NCBI GenBank assembly: GCA_007449985.2 | Contig: VIIQ02000593.1 | Coordinates: 186,001 to 250,000 of the forward strand | Source: Desmodesmus armatus | Lineage: Eukaryota; Chlorophyta; Chlorophyceae; Sphaeropleales; Scenedesmaceae | Direction of reading: 5' to 3' | DNA length: 64,000 nucleotides | Shown here: positions 47,098-59,499 of the stretch, piece after piece | Position numbering within the stretch: the first letter of the stretch is position 1 | How the letters are laid out: each line of letters starts with the position of its first letter | Made by a program: the position numbers and the translations under genes | The notes under the pieces: model-generated | Told to the model about the DNA's origin: nothing | What the model saw: the letters and a program-made list of their open reading frames with translations, nothing else | Database searches by the model: none

Positions 47098-50000
47098 TCA
47101 GGTCGCGTCAGGGTCCAAGGGTGGCTCCATCTCCCGGCCGTCAGGCACCACTGTGAAGTAGCTGGAGATGGCAGACCTGAAGCGGCGCATGTACTGCTTG
47201 GGGCTCACAATGGTGGGCTCCTTGCCTGCAGCCAGAGGAGGCCAGCACAGCACACAGGAAGACATTGAGGCAAGGCACATACACATCCCACAGGACAACC
47301 ATGCAAGCTTGCGGTGGTGAGTGGGGCCACGCATCAGTCATCAAGCACCTTCAGCCAAGCACACCTACAGCAAACCACATCTCTGCACACTCCAAGTGTG
47401 CAGCATGCTGCTGCACGCACGCGCAAGAGGGCAAGCACAACACTCAATCATCCTGACTACGCTGCGCATTCTGAACCGCTGTCCAACATGGCATGTTGCC
47501 GCACCTGCGCCGCCCAGGATACCACTGGACTTGACCCATGTCTCCAGCTGCTTGTCCCATGTGTAGGTGCGGATGAAGTCGATGATGGCCACCACCAGCT
47601 GGTTGTGCTCCTTGTCAATGCCTGGACACGCACGCAAGCAATGAAGCAGAGGCACAAGCTGTGATGTGGCAGTCGGCACAAGCATACTGCCAGTCTGTGC
47701 TGCCCTTACATGCTGGGACTGCACGACGCAGGGTTGTTCCTGCCCGAGCAGCACAAGGGTGTTGAACACTTGAGTGGCAACACACAAGTTATGAGCTACT
47801 CAAGCAAAGCAAAGCGCAAAGCTGTGGAAGCAGCTGGCACTGGTGCGGTGAGAGTGGCACCCACCTACGAGCAGGCTGTAGTCCATCACTCCGAGGCCTG
47901 CCAGGAAGGAGGTGTCGGCCCACAGGGCGCACTCCATGACCCGCAGCATGCCTTGGTCGACAAGGATGGGCGCCTGCACATCACAGGTGTGTTGCGAAAT
48001 CAGTCACAGCATGTACACAGGAGGAGGTCGAGTCATCCTGCTGCTGCAGCAAGGCACACCCACGGCAGAAGGACTGACGGCAGTCTACGAACCTTGTACA
48101 CAACACACCCGCATGCTGCGACTGCCATCAAGGCGCCGGCTTGGGGGGAGTGTGATTGAATAACAACATCAATGACAGCACAGCAAAAACAAACGGCCTA
48201 TGCTCCTGCCTCATACCTGCAGGTTGGCCCTCCGCAGGTTGTCGTCCAGGTGCACCACACGGGCGTCCTGCGGGTTGGCTGCTGCATCTGCATTGAACCT
48301 GCATTGCACCGCATCAGCACACCCGCACATCCCACTCACATCAGACAGCTAACAGGCTTTGAATACTGCACGACCACCACAACATGCCTGTTGTCTTTGT
48401 GGAAGGGGATCCTCTCGGGCCTCTTGAGTGCAACCCAGCAACACACCACATGGTGAACCCACTGCATTTGCTGCCCTTGCCGAGTGAAAACATGCCAGGC
48501 ACAAGGGGATGAGTGAAACATGCCAGGGACAAAGTAAGGGGAGAGGGGGCAATGCGCAATGCTCCACCTGCTGCATGTACTGCAAGGTGCTTTTGTGAGC
48601 AGAGCTGACCTGAGCTTGGCACTCCCACACACACAACCCCACTCCCAGGACATACATAGGCGGCCCACCTGCTGCGTTCGCTGCCCTTGAGGTCATAGAT
48701 GCGACTGATCTGGCGGTCATAGAAGATGTTCTCCATCACCAGCACATCCAGGCAGCCATCCTTGAACAGCCCCGCTGAACTGCCAGACCCTGGGCCATTG
48801 CTAGCCGTCGACTGCTGCTTGAAGCTGATGCTGTACACCCCAGCGATCTTGGCCAGTGTGGTGGGCGTGCCTGTGGCCGCTGCATGCGCCATGTGCTCAA
48901 AGTAGGCGGGTGCAAACTCCAGGAAGCTGGCCTGCACAGGCAGACAAGCAGACAGACAGACAGACAGACAGGCAGGCAGACAGGCAGGCAGCAAGGAGGT
49001 GTGTGTTCACAACCCTTGCAGTTACTGGACGTGCCAGTCCTTCGAGGGCCATGTGCTGCACATTTGCAACAGTGAGCAACAGTGAGGGTGCAACAGTGAG
49101 GGTGCTGGGTGGTACCTAGTGCAGGGCAGTGCATTACAAGAAGCTGCCTGAGCCTCCCTCGACTCTGACAGCCAACTGCAACACTGATAGCGCATCAGTT
49201 GCTAGTTTTGTAGTGCAAAAGCAGTGCAATGTCTCATTCACAGTGCGTGCACTGCAAAAGCTGAAAATGCTCCTGCACTTGCCTTCTCAGGCTTGCTGAG
49301 GCTCTTGATGATGAAGCGATCGTCCCGTGTCTTGGCAAAGTACGCGTTGCTCTTGCCCCCGCGGCTGGCCCACTTCCTGCACCGGCACAAGCTGGTGATG
49401 AAGGCCGCCTCCCCACCAATGATGCACCGACGCCGCAGCTCGGCAAACTGCGGGGCAAAGTATGCCGTCACACCAAACCGCGCACGCAGCCAGGGCATCC
49501 CAGGAGACTCGTCATCAAAGGCGTGCTTCACAGTAAGCGGCTCAGGACTTAGCAGGAGAGCCAGCCAGTCTGGCTCCACCTGCTTGCTGCCTGCACCCCT
49601 GCTGGCTGCTGCTTGCTGCTGCCGCAGCTTCGCCCGCCATGCTGCTGTGGTGCTGCTGGTGCTGCTGCTGCAGATGCTGTTGCTGCGCTGGTGGCGAGGC
49701 GAGCCTGATTGCTGTGCCGCTGTGCTGCTGGCACCACCGGGAGCAGCCACACCGCTGCTGTTGTCAGCCGCCGTGCTGGCAGCATGCTCCTGCCCATTGG
49801 CATTACTGTTGCTGCCGGCCTCAGCCGCCTCTGCTGCGGCCAGGGCAGCGGCACCTGCATCCTGGCTGCGTGTGCGCGAGTGCGCCACAGGCACAGATGG
49901 CAGCATTGCGTTGGGTGGGCCTGCACTGCCGCTGGAGGCCGTGTTGCTGCCAATGAAAGCGCCCTCGGCCGCCCCGCCACCAGCTGCTTGCTGCATCTGC

Positions 50001-53000
50001 TGCCGTAGGGCGGCTGCGGTGGACGCTGCTGCTGCCGTCGCTGCCCTCTTGGCCTCTTCCTGCGCTCGCTTCGTCTCATCAGCTACCTTCTTCGACTCCT
50101 CATGCAGGATGTGCCGGATGGCCGCGTTCAGCTGCTGCTGGTAGGCCCTGCTGGACAAAAAATAGGCTGCAATGGAGGTGGGCTCGCCGTCAAAGATGGG
50201 CACCACGGTGTCGCCAATGCCAGCAGGCATCATCGCACGCCCCGGCAGCACGACACGAGGAACCGCTGTGAAGCTGCCTGCGCCCCCAGGCCCCTGAGGA
50301 CCTCCCCTGGCTGGACCGCTAGCTGCTGACGAGCTGCCAGCAGGGGCGGTGCGTATTGGTGCCAGGGCCTGCTGCGGGTGCGGCTGGTGCTGCCCCGGCC
50401 CCGCTGCTGCTGCGCCTGCCACGGTTGGCGGCAGGTCGGTCGCCTGCAGCTTCTCAAGCGCTGTCTGTGGTGCAGACTGCTGCTGCCCGGTTGCGGTCAG
50501 CACCCCTGCTGCTGCACCAGCTGGCATCACGTCCGGAGTCCCCGGCCGCAACGGTGTCTGACCTCCCCCAGCCCCCGCTGCTGCTGCCATGTCACTGGCC
50601 CCGGCCGCCGCTGCGCCGTCGTCCCAATCAGGCAGTGCGTCTGGGAAGTAGTCGCTGATGTCATCAGACTCCAGAGAGCCCTGGATCTCGTGTGACGTCA
50701 TCCAGGCCACGAATCGGTCATGCGCTGCTTCGCTGTCCTCATCGCTGCCGTCATCGCTGCCAAGGGTGCTGCCCACAGCAGCATCGGTTGTGGTTCCCGC
50801 CGCGCTTGAGTTGGCGGCGGCGGCCGCCGCAGCAGCCGCGCTGCTGCCCACGCCGCTGACGGTGCGCCGGTGCAGGGCTGCCGCCACTGCTGCTGCCGCA
50901 GACATGCGTGGGCTGCCGCTGGCAGCACTAAGGCTGCTCGACAGCTTCCTGCTGCCGCTGCTCGGCCCCAAGCTGCTCAGCGCCCCTGGGCTGCCATTGC
51001 CCAGAACCCCTCGGGGACTGCCGGGCGCTGCTGTTAGTGCCCTGGGGCTGCCGGCAGCTCCCTCTTGGGCCTCAGCAGCCCCAGCCAAAGGGGTCCCGCA
51101 GGCCCCTGGGGTACCAGCCAAGGGTGTGCCGCCGTTGCTGGGGGTGCGCTGGCTCTTGGCCTGTGTGACAGCCATCATCACCCCATGGCTGCCGGCCAGG
51201 AGGCCGCCGCCAGAAGAAGCGCTGTTGACAGCCTCTGCAGCTACCAGGTTGGCCACAGCCTTGACAGCAATGGGGCCCAGGTTGGGCAGCAGGGGCACAG
51301 ACACTGCAGACCCATCGCCCCCGTCTGCAGCACACGAGGGCAGCACATGCGGGCAACAAGAGCACCAGGTGACAGGGGAGACGGCCAGTCCGCATCCATT
51401 GTGATTAGTGACCTATCACACTTGCACTGCCGAGCTAGGCCACACCATCCAATAGTGACTGCATCGCAAACACACAGCACCACTCCCGTGCATGACCCAT
51501 CCACCCAACACAGCGCATGCCAGGCAACACAAAGCTGCAGAGCTGCACTACCAGGTTGGCACACAATCCGCAACGCACCTTGACCGTCAGAGATGCCCAT
51601 GCGCTGCGCAGCAAGAGCTGGGGGCAAGTGAAACATGCTCCCGCCATGCGCACTGCCCCCATCATCTCCCAGCGACTGCTCGAAGCCACCCCCACCACTG
51701 CTCCTTACTGCTGCTGCTGCCGCCGCAGCGCCGCAGCCGCGCCGCTGCCAGGGGGCTGCCTGGCATGCGCTGGCTGCCGCTGCCGCGGCTGCGGCGGCAG
51801 CGATGGCGGCTGGGCCGGTGGCTGACAGTGCTGCCAGCTTCTGGGTAAAGTACGCTGGGTCCTGCAGGATAGCTGCCCAGGTCAGGATGGTGAAGGCCAG
51901 GCTGCGGCGCAGGCGGTTGAGCTCCTGGATGCCCACCATCAGCTGCTCGTCCCACAGTGGGGCCTGGTTGTCACCACCAGAGCTTGAGGCTGCACAGGAC
52001 AAAACAATGGGAGGGCACACAGCAACAAAGGAACCGTCATCTACCTGGCCATGTCCGTCTCAATCGGTCAGCACAAAATGTTGTTCTGACAGCCGCCCAT
52101 GGCACGTGCCTGCCGCATCAAGCATCAAGCATGCGCCAGTGCTGCACCCCATGTGCTCCACAGATATAAGGGTGCACTGCACACCCTTTCCTTTCCTCAA
52201 CTGTAATGCAGCACTTAGCTGCTGTTCAAGCCCCGTACACAGCATCCTGCCCAATACATGTTGCGCACCTGTGGGTGAGCTGGGCGTTGCCCGCTGCACA
52301 GTGTCTCCCACTTGGTCCATGAAAGTGGTGCGGTCCTTGCGCACAGCAGTAAGCATTGTGGCCGTGGTGACCACAGCCAGCCCAGGACCGCTGCCATCCT
52401 CCCCAGCACCAGCCACAGCCGCGCTGGCATCACTGCTGGCAGCAGTAGCGGCACCTCCCACAGGCCAGCAGCGGCGGATGACCCCTCATCCTGCTGCTGC
52501 TGCTGCTGCTGGCTGTCGCTGTTCGGGGTCCCAGCGTGTGGGGACACGGCAGCAGCAGTGTTGGCAGGAGCAGCAGCAGCAGCAGCGGCTGCTGCGGCTG
52601 CTTGTGACTTGAAGTACGGGTGGCTCTGCAGCGCCCCCTCCAGCACATCAAACACCTCATTGGACTCCTGCAGGGCCGCAGCACAGCACAATGTGACATG
52701 AGCTCTTGAACCCCATACCTACAGGTGTAACATTGATTGATTGATGTGGGCAAGCCAGCAGTATTGCACCAAGCAGATATCAACAGGGCGCGTGATCAAG
52801 ACAGCACAGCGCGGACCCACCGCAAAGCCCCAAATTAGAGCCCAGAAGGACACACTACGATGTGTGACAGGCAACAGGGGACTCACCTGGCACAGCTCTG
52901 CAGCCTCCTGCTTCAACCACATCAGCTGCGCGTTTAGGCTGTACGCGACACGCATGTGCGGCAGCTCCACAGCAGAAGGGTAGATGGAGTCCTGGTGCAG

Positions 53001-56000
53001 GCACATGACCGTGCGGCCAAGGCCAAAGTACCTGCACCAACAGGTTTCAGCACCCAGCACATGCAATGGGCCATGCAGTGACTGGTGGCTGTAGCTAAAC
53101 GCTAGTCCTGCAGGAGTGAGGCACCTGCTCAGTTGCAACCCATGTTGCAAGCAGGCGATAGTGCTGTTGGAGAGACGTAAGCTTTGCTTGCCGCGCCATG
53201 CCCCGATAACGCCCACCTGACAAAGCCGCTATGCAGTGGCCGCCCAAACACCTCCAGTGCAGGTGCGCTGAAGCACAGCGACAGGAACATGCCCAGCGAC
53301 ATGCACGCAGTGGCCTGGGACAGGGGAAGCCTGCAGGACACAAAGCAACAGTGACAACGACAAAGTCAGCACAACGAAGCCACAGGCCACGCATGCGCAT
53401 GAACATCAGCTTATACAAGCCGATTCAGCATCATATGGGAACCTGTCACACAAGACATCGGCTTGATGCTTGGGCGACTTGGGTGGAGGGTAAGCCCAAC
53501 ATCCTGCTGCTCTCTTGCCAGAACAGCAATATGCACTGCCCCTGGCGCACCTGCGCACCGCCCTGTTGATGTCTTCCGTGGCGCCCTTGGGCCTGAGCCA
53601 GGTCCACACCTGGCCCCGCTCCTCACCAGGCAGGGCCTCATGGCTGGGCAGGGTGGCGATGCTCATGGTGATGCGGCAGCTGCCATGCAGGAAGGTGCGC
53701 ACATGGCATGTCACGCCGTCACCACAACCAGTCACCTGCATGTGACAGAGCGCGCGTCAGCGGCAAGCCTCGTGCGCAGATATTGCACTGCCCCACAGTG
53801 CTTGCAGTGGGGTTGTAGAAAGGGGCGTATCAGCGCGTGTGGCACAGCAACTGACGCAGAGCACTCGGCAGCAACAGCGGTCGGTCCAGCACCAGCTATG
53901 TCTTACATCTACTTCTGCCTGGATCAAGGATCAGAAGTGTTCCAACCTGCAAGTCACACCCTTGATGCTCCAGCACATGCCCAGTGACCACACCGACGAG
54001 CAGTAAGTGCCAGCCTGTCTGAGCATGGGATCCCAGGCCTCACCTGGCACTTCTTGTGTGCGTGTGGTGCAGCGGCCACTATGAACCCTGCCAGGCTGAG
54101 GTCTGAGTGGCAGTAGAGGTCGATGCGCTTTACACTGGGCGGCTCACACATCAGCCCACGCCTCGGGTTGCGGCAGGCCATGGACAGGTACAAGTGCTGC
54201 CTGCACAACAACAGGGAAAGGGCGACGCGCAGTGTGGTATGACCACTATGTTGATAGCGGGCGTGCTCTAGCTTGGTCTCTGCCCTATGCAACCACCTAT
54301 CGCATCCCAGTCGTCACTCCATCTGCAACAAATGCCCCAAAGACCATTCACCTTTCCAAGAACAATCCACGCTCAGCATGGCCCTGTTATGGCAAGTACT
54401 TTGCGCCAACAAGGCGAGATGATGGCCACCCACCTGTCATACAGCTGCAGGCCCTGTGTGGCATGCGGCAAGTCCGCCAACGCGGCCAGCACGGCAGCAT
54501 CCTGCAGCTCCTGCTCAACCATGGCTGCTTCATCCAGCCCGACCTCATCCCCAAGCAGCCCGTCATCGCCCTGCAGTGTGCGGCGCCTAAGAGGGTCTGT
54601 GAATTCAGGCTCGCTTTGGCCACACGCTGCATCAGCAGCTGCATGCATGCAGTCAGGCCCGTTACTGCCCGACTGCTCGGCGTCATCGGCATCTGCGGCT
54701 ACGCTGCTGTCCGGCAGGGATGCTGCAAGTGGTGATGTGCTGAGTGGGTCCTGAGGTGGGGTGGCTGCTGTGGAGGAAACGTGCTGCTGCTCTGTGACCT
54801 CTGCGACTGCCGACCGCAGGCCCAAGGCACTCGCTGCTGGGCTGCCATCCAGCGACAACTTTGCCACAAGCTCAGACGACAAAAGCTCATGCTGCCGCTG
54901 CTGCTGTTGTTGCTGCTGCTGCTGCTGCTGTTGCCGCTGTTGCTTGTGTGCTGCGTTGCGCTCCTCCTGCTCCCACGCCCCCGGGACCAGCACGTGCGGT
55001 GACATCGACAGCAGCAGCCGGTCCTCCGGCGAGAAGCCGCAGGGGTTGACGCACTCCAAGCTGCTGTTGATGGCTGTGCGGGCAAGCGAGGAGCAGATCT
55101 CCACATCACTGACACGAATGTCTGCAGGACAGCGCACCAGCAGAGGGTCAAAAGCAGCAGGCACAGTCAGCAAACATGGTCACAGACCATGTGAAGGTGC
55201 ACATGCCTTGTTTGCCCTATCTGTTGTGCTGTAGTCCAGAAGTAAGGGGTGTGTAGTGAAGTTATTCACATGGCTGAAAACCGTCCTGCTCAAAAAACAG
55301 CCTCATGCACTGGTGATGCTCCCTGCTGGAAGCCTGGCCAACTCTAGTACGCAACCTTATACCTGGAGGAGCCAGCGCGGCAGTAGACAGGGCCAGCTCC
55401 TCTGCCAGGAAGTTGACCTCCAGGTTGAGGTGGTACGCTGCCAGCACACCAAACTTGACCACCCGCTTGACCTTTGTCAGCTCGGCAGCAGACGCACCCC
55501 GCAGCAGCACCGTGCACCCCAGCGGCAGCGTGCAGCCGTCAAAGTACATCAGCGTCTTTGGCGGTGCGGGCGTGGCTGACACAGGCGTCGGCCGGCCAGG
55601 CCTCGGTGCTGCTGGCGCTGCAGCAACTGCCCCTGCCAACGGTCCTGCTGAGCCTGCTGAAGCAGCTGGTGCATCTGCAGCAGCTGCATCTGCAGTGGTG
55701 CTGTCAGGGCCAGCACCAACTGGCTGTGGCATCAGCTCCACCCTGAACTTGCTGCAGCTGCCCACAAACACAGACGACAGCTCCTCTACAGAGGCAGCAA
55801 CCTGCACCAGCACACATGCACAGGTCACGACTACAGACACACTGCGGCAACACGTTGGAGGCATTCAAGTAGCCCCTGCCTGTATTCAAGCACAGCATGC
55901 AGGCCTGCATGCCTTGGGGGCCCACGCCGCTAGCCAACTCAAGCCAAGGGTCGCCCATGCTGACCTTGACGCCCATGCATCGGGCAAGCCGCTCCAGCAG

Positions 56001-58776
56001 CTCGGGCTTTGTGTGATGCACCAGGCTGATGCCTCCGTTGAGCAGCTCCTCCTGCGCAGCGCGGGCAACACTGCGCTCCACCAGCAGCACGTCAGGCCTG
56101 CAGCAGAAAAGCAACACACGCCGGCAGCCAGACCAAGAAGACGTTAGGCATCAAACAAGCACAGACGCTGTCTCAACACGCCAGAAAAGCTTGATTGCAT
56201 GCCCAACACGTGCGCACATCTGCCCTGAGGGCATGCCAGCAGACTCCGCAACAGCAACAGAGCACCCTTGAACCCCTAAATGCAGGCCACAGCGCGAGGC
56301 GCTGCTGAGCGCAGGTGCGCCCTGCAATCAACAGACCGTTGACGCTTACTTGCAGGCCGCTATGCGAGCCACTGCCAAGCGCAGGTGCTCCCGCTCTTGG
56401 TCCAACAGCGTGTCGAAGCTGCTCAGCTTGTTGGCCACCCGCTGGTACTCCAGCGCGCCAGACAGCAGCAGCACCGCAGGATCGTCAACATCGGTGCGCA
56501 TGCGCCTGTGGGCCACGTTCTTCTTGGCCACCACGCCCTTGATGACACAGCAGTCGGCCGGTGACCCCACGTCAGGCAGCCGCTTCACCTGCGCGAACAG
56601 AGACAGGCAGAGAAGTATAACATTTGCAGCTCTGTAAGCAGCTGCAAGTAAGCCTTGGCTTGAACTCATGCGAGCTAGGCATACACACCCGGAACACACA
56701 AGTGAGATGGCCGACATCTCAGCGCAGCTGCAGTGAGTGTTGACGCCATCAAACACCCCTTTGAATGCTGACACTTTTGGGCTATTGCACTGAGTGCAAC
56801 AGCCCAAGCATGACATGCTCGCACACTCTGCCATTTCAACTTTGGTCTGCATGTGAGACCCTACAAAAATGTCCTGCAGGGAGCTGTCAGGCTCAGCAGC
56901 TATGCCACAAGCTGTAACACACTGCCAGTCGCACCTTGACATAAAACCGGGGGTCATTTTCGCCAAAGGCTGCTGCAGCAGCCGGCTGCACTGCATTTGC
57001 GGCCTCCTTCACCAGCTGCAGCAAGACCGGCAGCCATGCCTGCACGAGCAAATGTGCAGCAAGCATACTATCAGTGTGCAGGTGCTCTCCTGCTGATGCC
57101 CCTCCTAAAGTACGGCAATGTACCCCTCTCGGCCATACGGCAAGCTGAGCGACAGAAAGGCATGCACTGGAGGGAAGCCCCTTTCAGCCAACATGCCTTC
57201 ACTGGCATGAAGCCAGCACGAGCTGTAGCACACCCTCCCAGCGTCAACCCTACCCACCTCCCGCTGCTGCACATCCTCTGCCACTAGCAGCTGCTGCAGC
57301 ATCAGCTGCAGGTGCTGCTCAGCAGTCGCACCAAACTCCTGCCGGTTCAGCAGGACGAGTGGGTGCAAGCCGCTGTTGGGGGCACCTTGCTGTGGCAGGG
57401 CCCCAATGTCAAGGCTGCTGGAGCCAGCGGCTGCTACAGGGCTGTCTGCTGCTGCAGGTGCTCCTGCTGTGGTCTGCCGTGGCGAGGCCAGCGGCAGGTC
57501 AGCCAAGGGTGGACCCCAGTTGCGGTCCAGGCTGGGTGGCACCTCCCATGTGAGCGACGCATCCGCCATGCCATGGCCCCGCATCCCACCGCTGCTGCTG
57601 TGGTGCTGGTGATGCTGGTGCTGCAGGCAGCACACCATGTGGGTTACGACACTTGATCATGACAGCGTGTGGTCATGCCTACTGCAGCATTGTGCAGACC
57701 CCATCTGATCACCAGCCTGGCAGGCAAGCACCTTACACCAGCAGGCAACTGCAGACAGGGCACATGCTGCGGCCAGCGGCATACATGCAAGGCATGGGCC
57801 AGGTGAGCAGGCTGTGGCCTCACCTGCACGTGCGGCTTGCTGCTGCTAGTGACCTCATGGCCGCCTGTGCCGTCTTGCTGCTGGGCCCTGCAGGCATGTC
57901 ACATAGGCGCAGCGTGTGGTGTGGCAAGGCCAGTGCAGCTGCTGCTGAAACTTCTTGCCCTGCCGGCCTGTAGTGGGGGCGGGACCCAAAGCTCTCTTGC
58001 TTCAGCAACACATGTTGCAACAATCACTGTGCATTCATGTGTTTAACAATACGAGTACTTGCAGAAGTAGTACCATTGTGACTACTTTGCTGTAACAGTT
58101 TGAGAGTGACAGGACGCATTCCAGGAGGCAGAAGTACTGCAGGTGCTGCACTGCTTCCACCCACCTGGCGTCAGGCCCTGTCACGTGCACGTTTCCCAGC
58201 AGCCGCTGCACTGCTGCTGGCCTGACCCGGTGCTCATTGCTGCCATTGCTGTCATCATCACGCTGACGCATGCGGTGGCCTGCAGCGACACGAGACAAAC
58301 CGCTTTGATATACTCATGTGGCAGTAAGCATGCTTTGGGGCATACTATCAGTAGATACTAGGCACTACTGCTACATTGTGATACCAAGCATGGCATGCAA
58401 GCTACACGACTTGCCTTCTGGCCAGCACTGGCAATATTGACTGCATTTGCTGCATGTCTGTGGCAGGCAACAGGGACTTATCAGGCTGCTGCTGTTACAG
58501 CTTTGTCAGCTTTCCCCACTCACAGTAGTTACAGATGCGCTGCCAGGACTGCCCAGGAGGAGCCTCGCTCTTGGCTGATGGAGCGGATGTGACTGTGCAG
58601 TTGGCACAGAAGATGCGGCCACATATCCTGCAGTGGTGCCGCCGCACCAGCATGCTGAAGGGTGTCTCACACTCATAGCAAGCTTTGCACTTGCTGTCAT
58701 CCACCCAGTAGTCTTTGGCGGGCGCCGCTTTGTCGCCGGCAACAGCTGCCACAAGCTTCGAAAACAGCTGCTCCAT
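47098..58776 (-). CDS. FAB1: FAB1/PIKfyve: phosphatidylinositol-3-phosphate 5-kinase
   Basis: FAB1 makes PtdIns(3,5)P2 from PtdIns3P on endosome/vacuole membranes. I modelled 22 exons: 58776-58524, 58279-58165, 57887-57824, 57620-57258, 57039-56935, 56588-56350, 56097-55965, 55801-55363, 55121-54434, 54200-54044, 53735-53551, 53330-53217, 53031-52887, 52667-52455, 52398-52269, 51989-51579, 51324-49283, 48931-48669, 48298-48217, 47973-47865, 47621-47505 and 47225-47098, about 2,164 residues. Domains: FYVE zinc finger (~20-85; [28 protein letters not shown]); CCT/TCP1-like domain (~300-580; [26 protein letters not shown]); a Cys/His-rich central region; the FAB1 motif [21 protein letters not shown]; and a C-terminal PIPK catalytic domain ([55 protein letters not shown]). 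Disordered Ala/Ser inserts enlarge the linker. Two exceptions to ordinary splicing are noted in the findings (a GC-AG intron after 49283 and a 56-nt gap at 52399-52454). Confidence 0.93.
48944..48994. repeat. Tetranucleotide microsatellite (agac/aggc)n in FAB1 intron
   Basis: About twelve units of agac grading into aggc lie in the intron immediately upstream (in transcript order) of the exon that starts at 48931. The repeat comes within ~15 bp of the 3' splice site. Confidence 0.9.
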
Positions 58777-59499
58777 GGCCGTATGCTGATGCTACAGGTC
58801 CATGCCGCAGCAATGGCAGCATGGCCAATATGCCCTTGTCAGCCAGCACACTGCATCACTGCTGAGTGCAGGGCCAGGCATGCGCAGGCTGCAGCTGTGA
58901 TCGAGCCAGTCCAGTCCCACCACACCCCTGCATGAGGCAACCAACCAGAGGTGGTGTGGAGGAAGCAGGTTTTGATGATGATCTGGGTTGAAGAGCACCA
59001 GAAAGCCTCGGCACGCCTTGCATGGAAGCCATGTCGTCCATTTGCAGGGCGGGTGACTGTGCTGCCCATACCTGCTGCTGTTGTGTCCCCCCCTGGAAGG
59101 CCGTCCTGTGACGTCTGTTTATGTCAATCAGCAAGCAACTTATTCAAGTAGTTACGGGATGCCCAACAACTCTGTTCTGCGAGGCTCGTCGACACTGTGT
59201 GGTGCACTGCAGGACGGACTGGGTGGGCGCCTGGATGCGTTTGAAAGTGTCACCACTCTCTGCCAATTCCTGTGCATGTCGTTACCACATGAGACTGCAG
59301 TGCGTTGCACCTGAATCCGGCATGACCGAAAACCTTGGCAACTGAATCACACTGACAGCTCAGCTCAGCTGAAGACAGCATGTTGTGAGGCATCAAGTGA
59401 GTGCTCAAGACTTCATGACTTATATAGGTACATGTCAAGAGGTGAAGGTGTTACAGCCGATGAGCCTTGCCTGGGTTCTCAACTCACCACTGCAGTGCA
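58777..59499. other. Intergenic region between FAB1 start and RsmD stop
   Basis: These 723 bases should contain the FAB1 promoter/5' UTR and the 3' UTR of the RsmD-type gene, both on the minus strand. I see no supported coding exon, no clear TATA box and no repeat of note. Confidence 0.5.

Noticed and set aside
49224..50144. 306-codon plus-strand ORF
   Set aside because: It is antisense to the large FAB1 exon 51324-49283. GCC/CAG repeats keep the opposite strand open, and its Leu/Ala/Cys-rich product has no motif.
50658..51404. 248-codon plus-strand ORF
   Set aside because: It is another antisense shadow of the same FAB1 exon, caused by the Ala/Ser-rich coding repeats.
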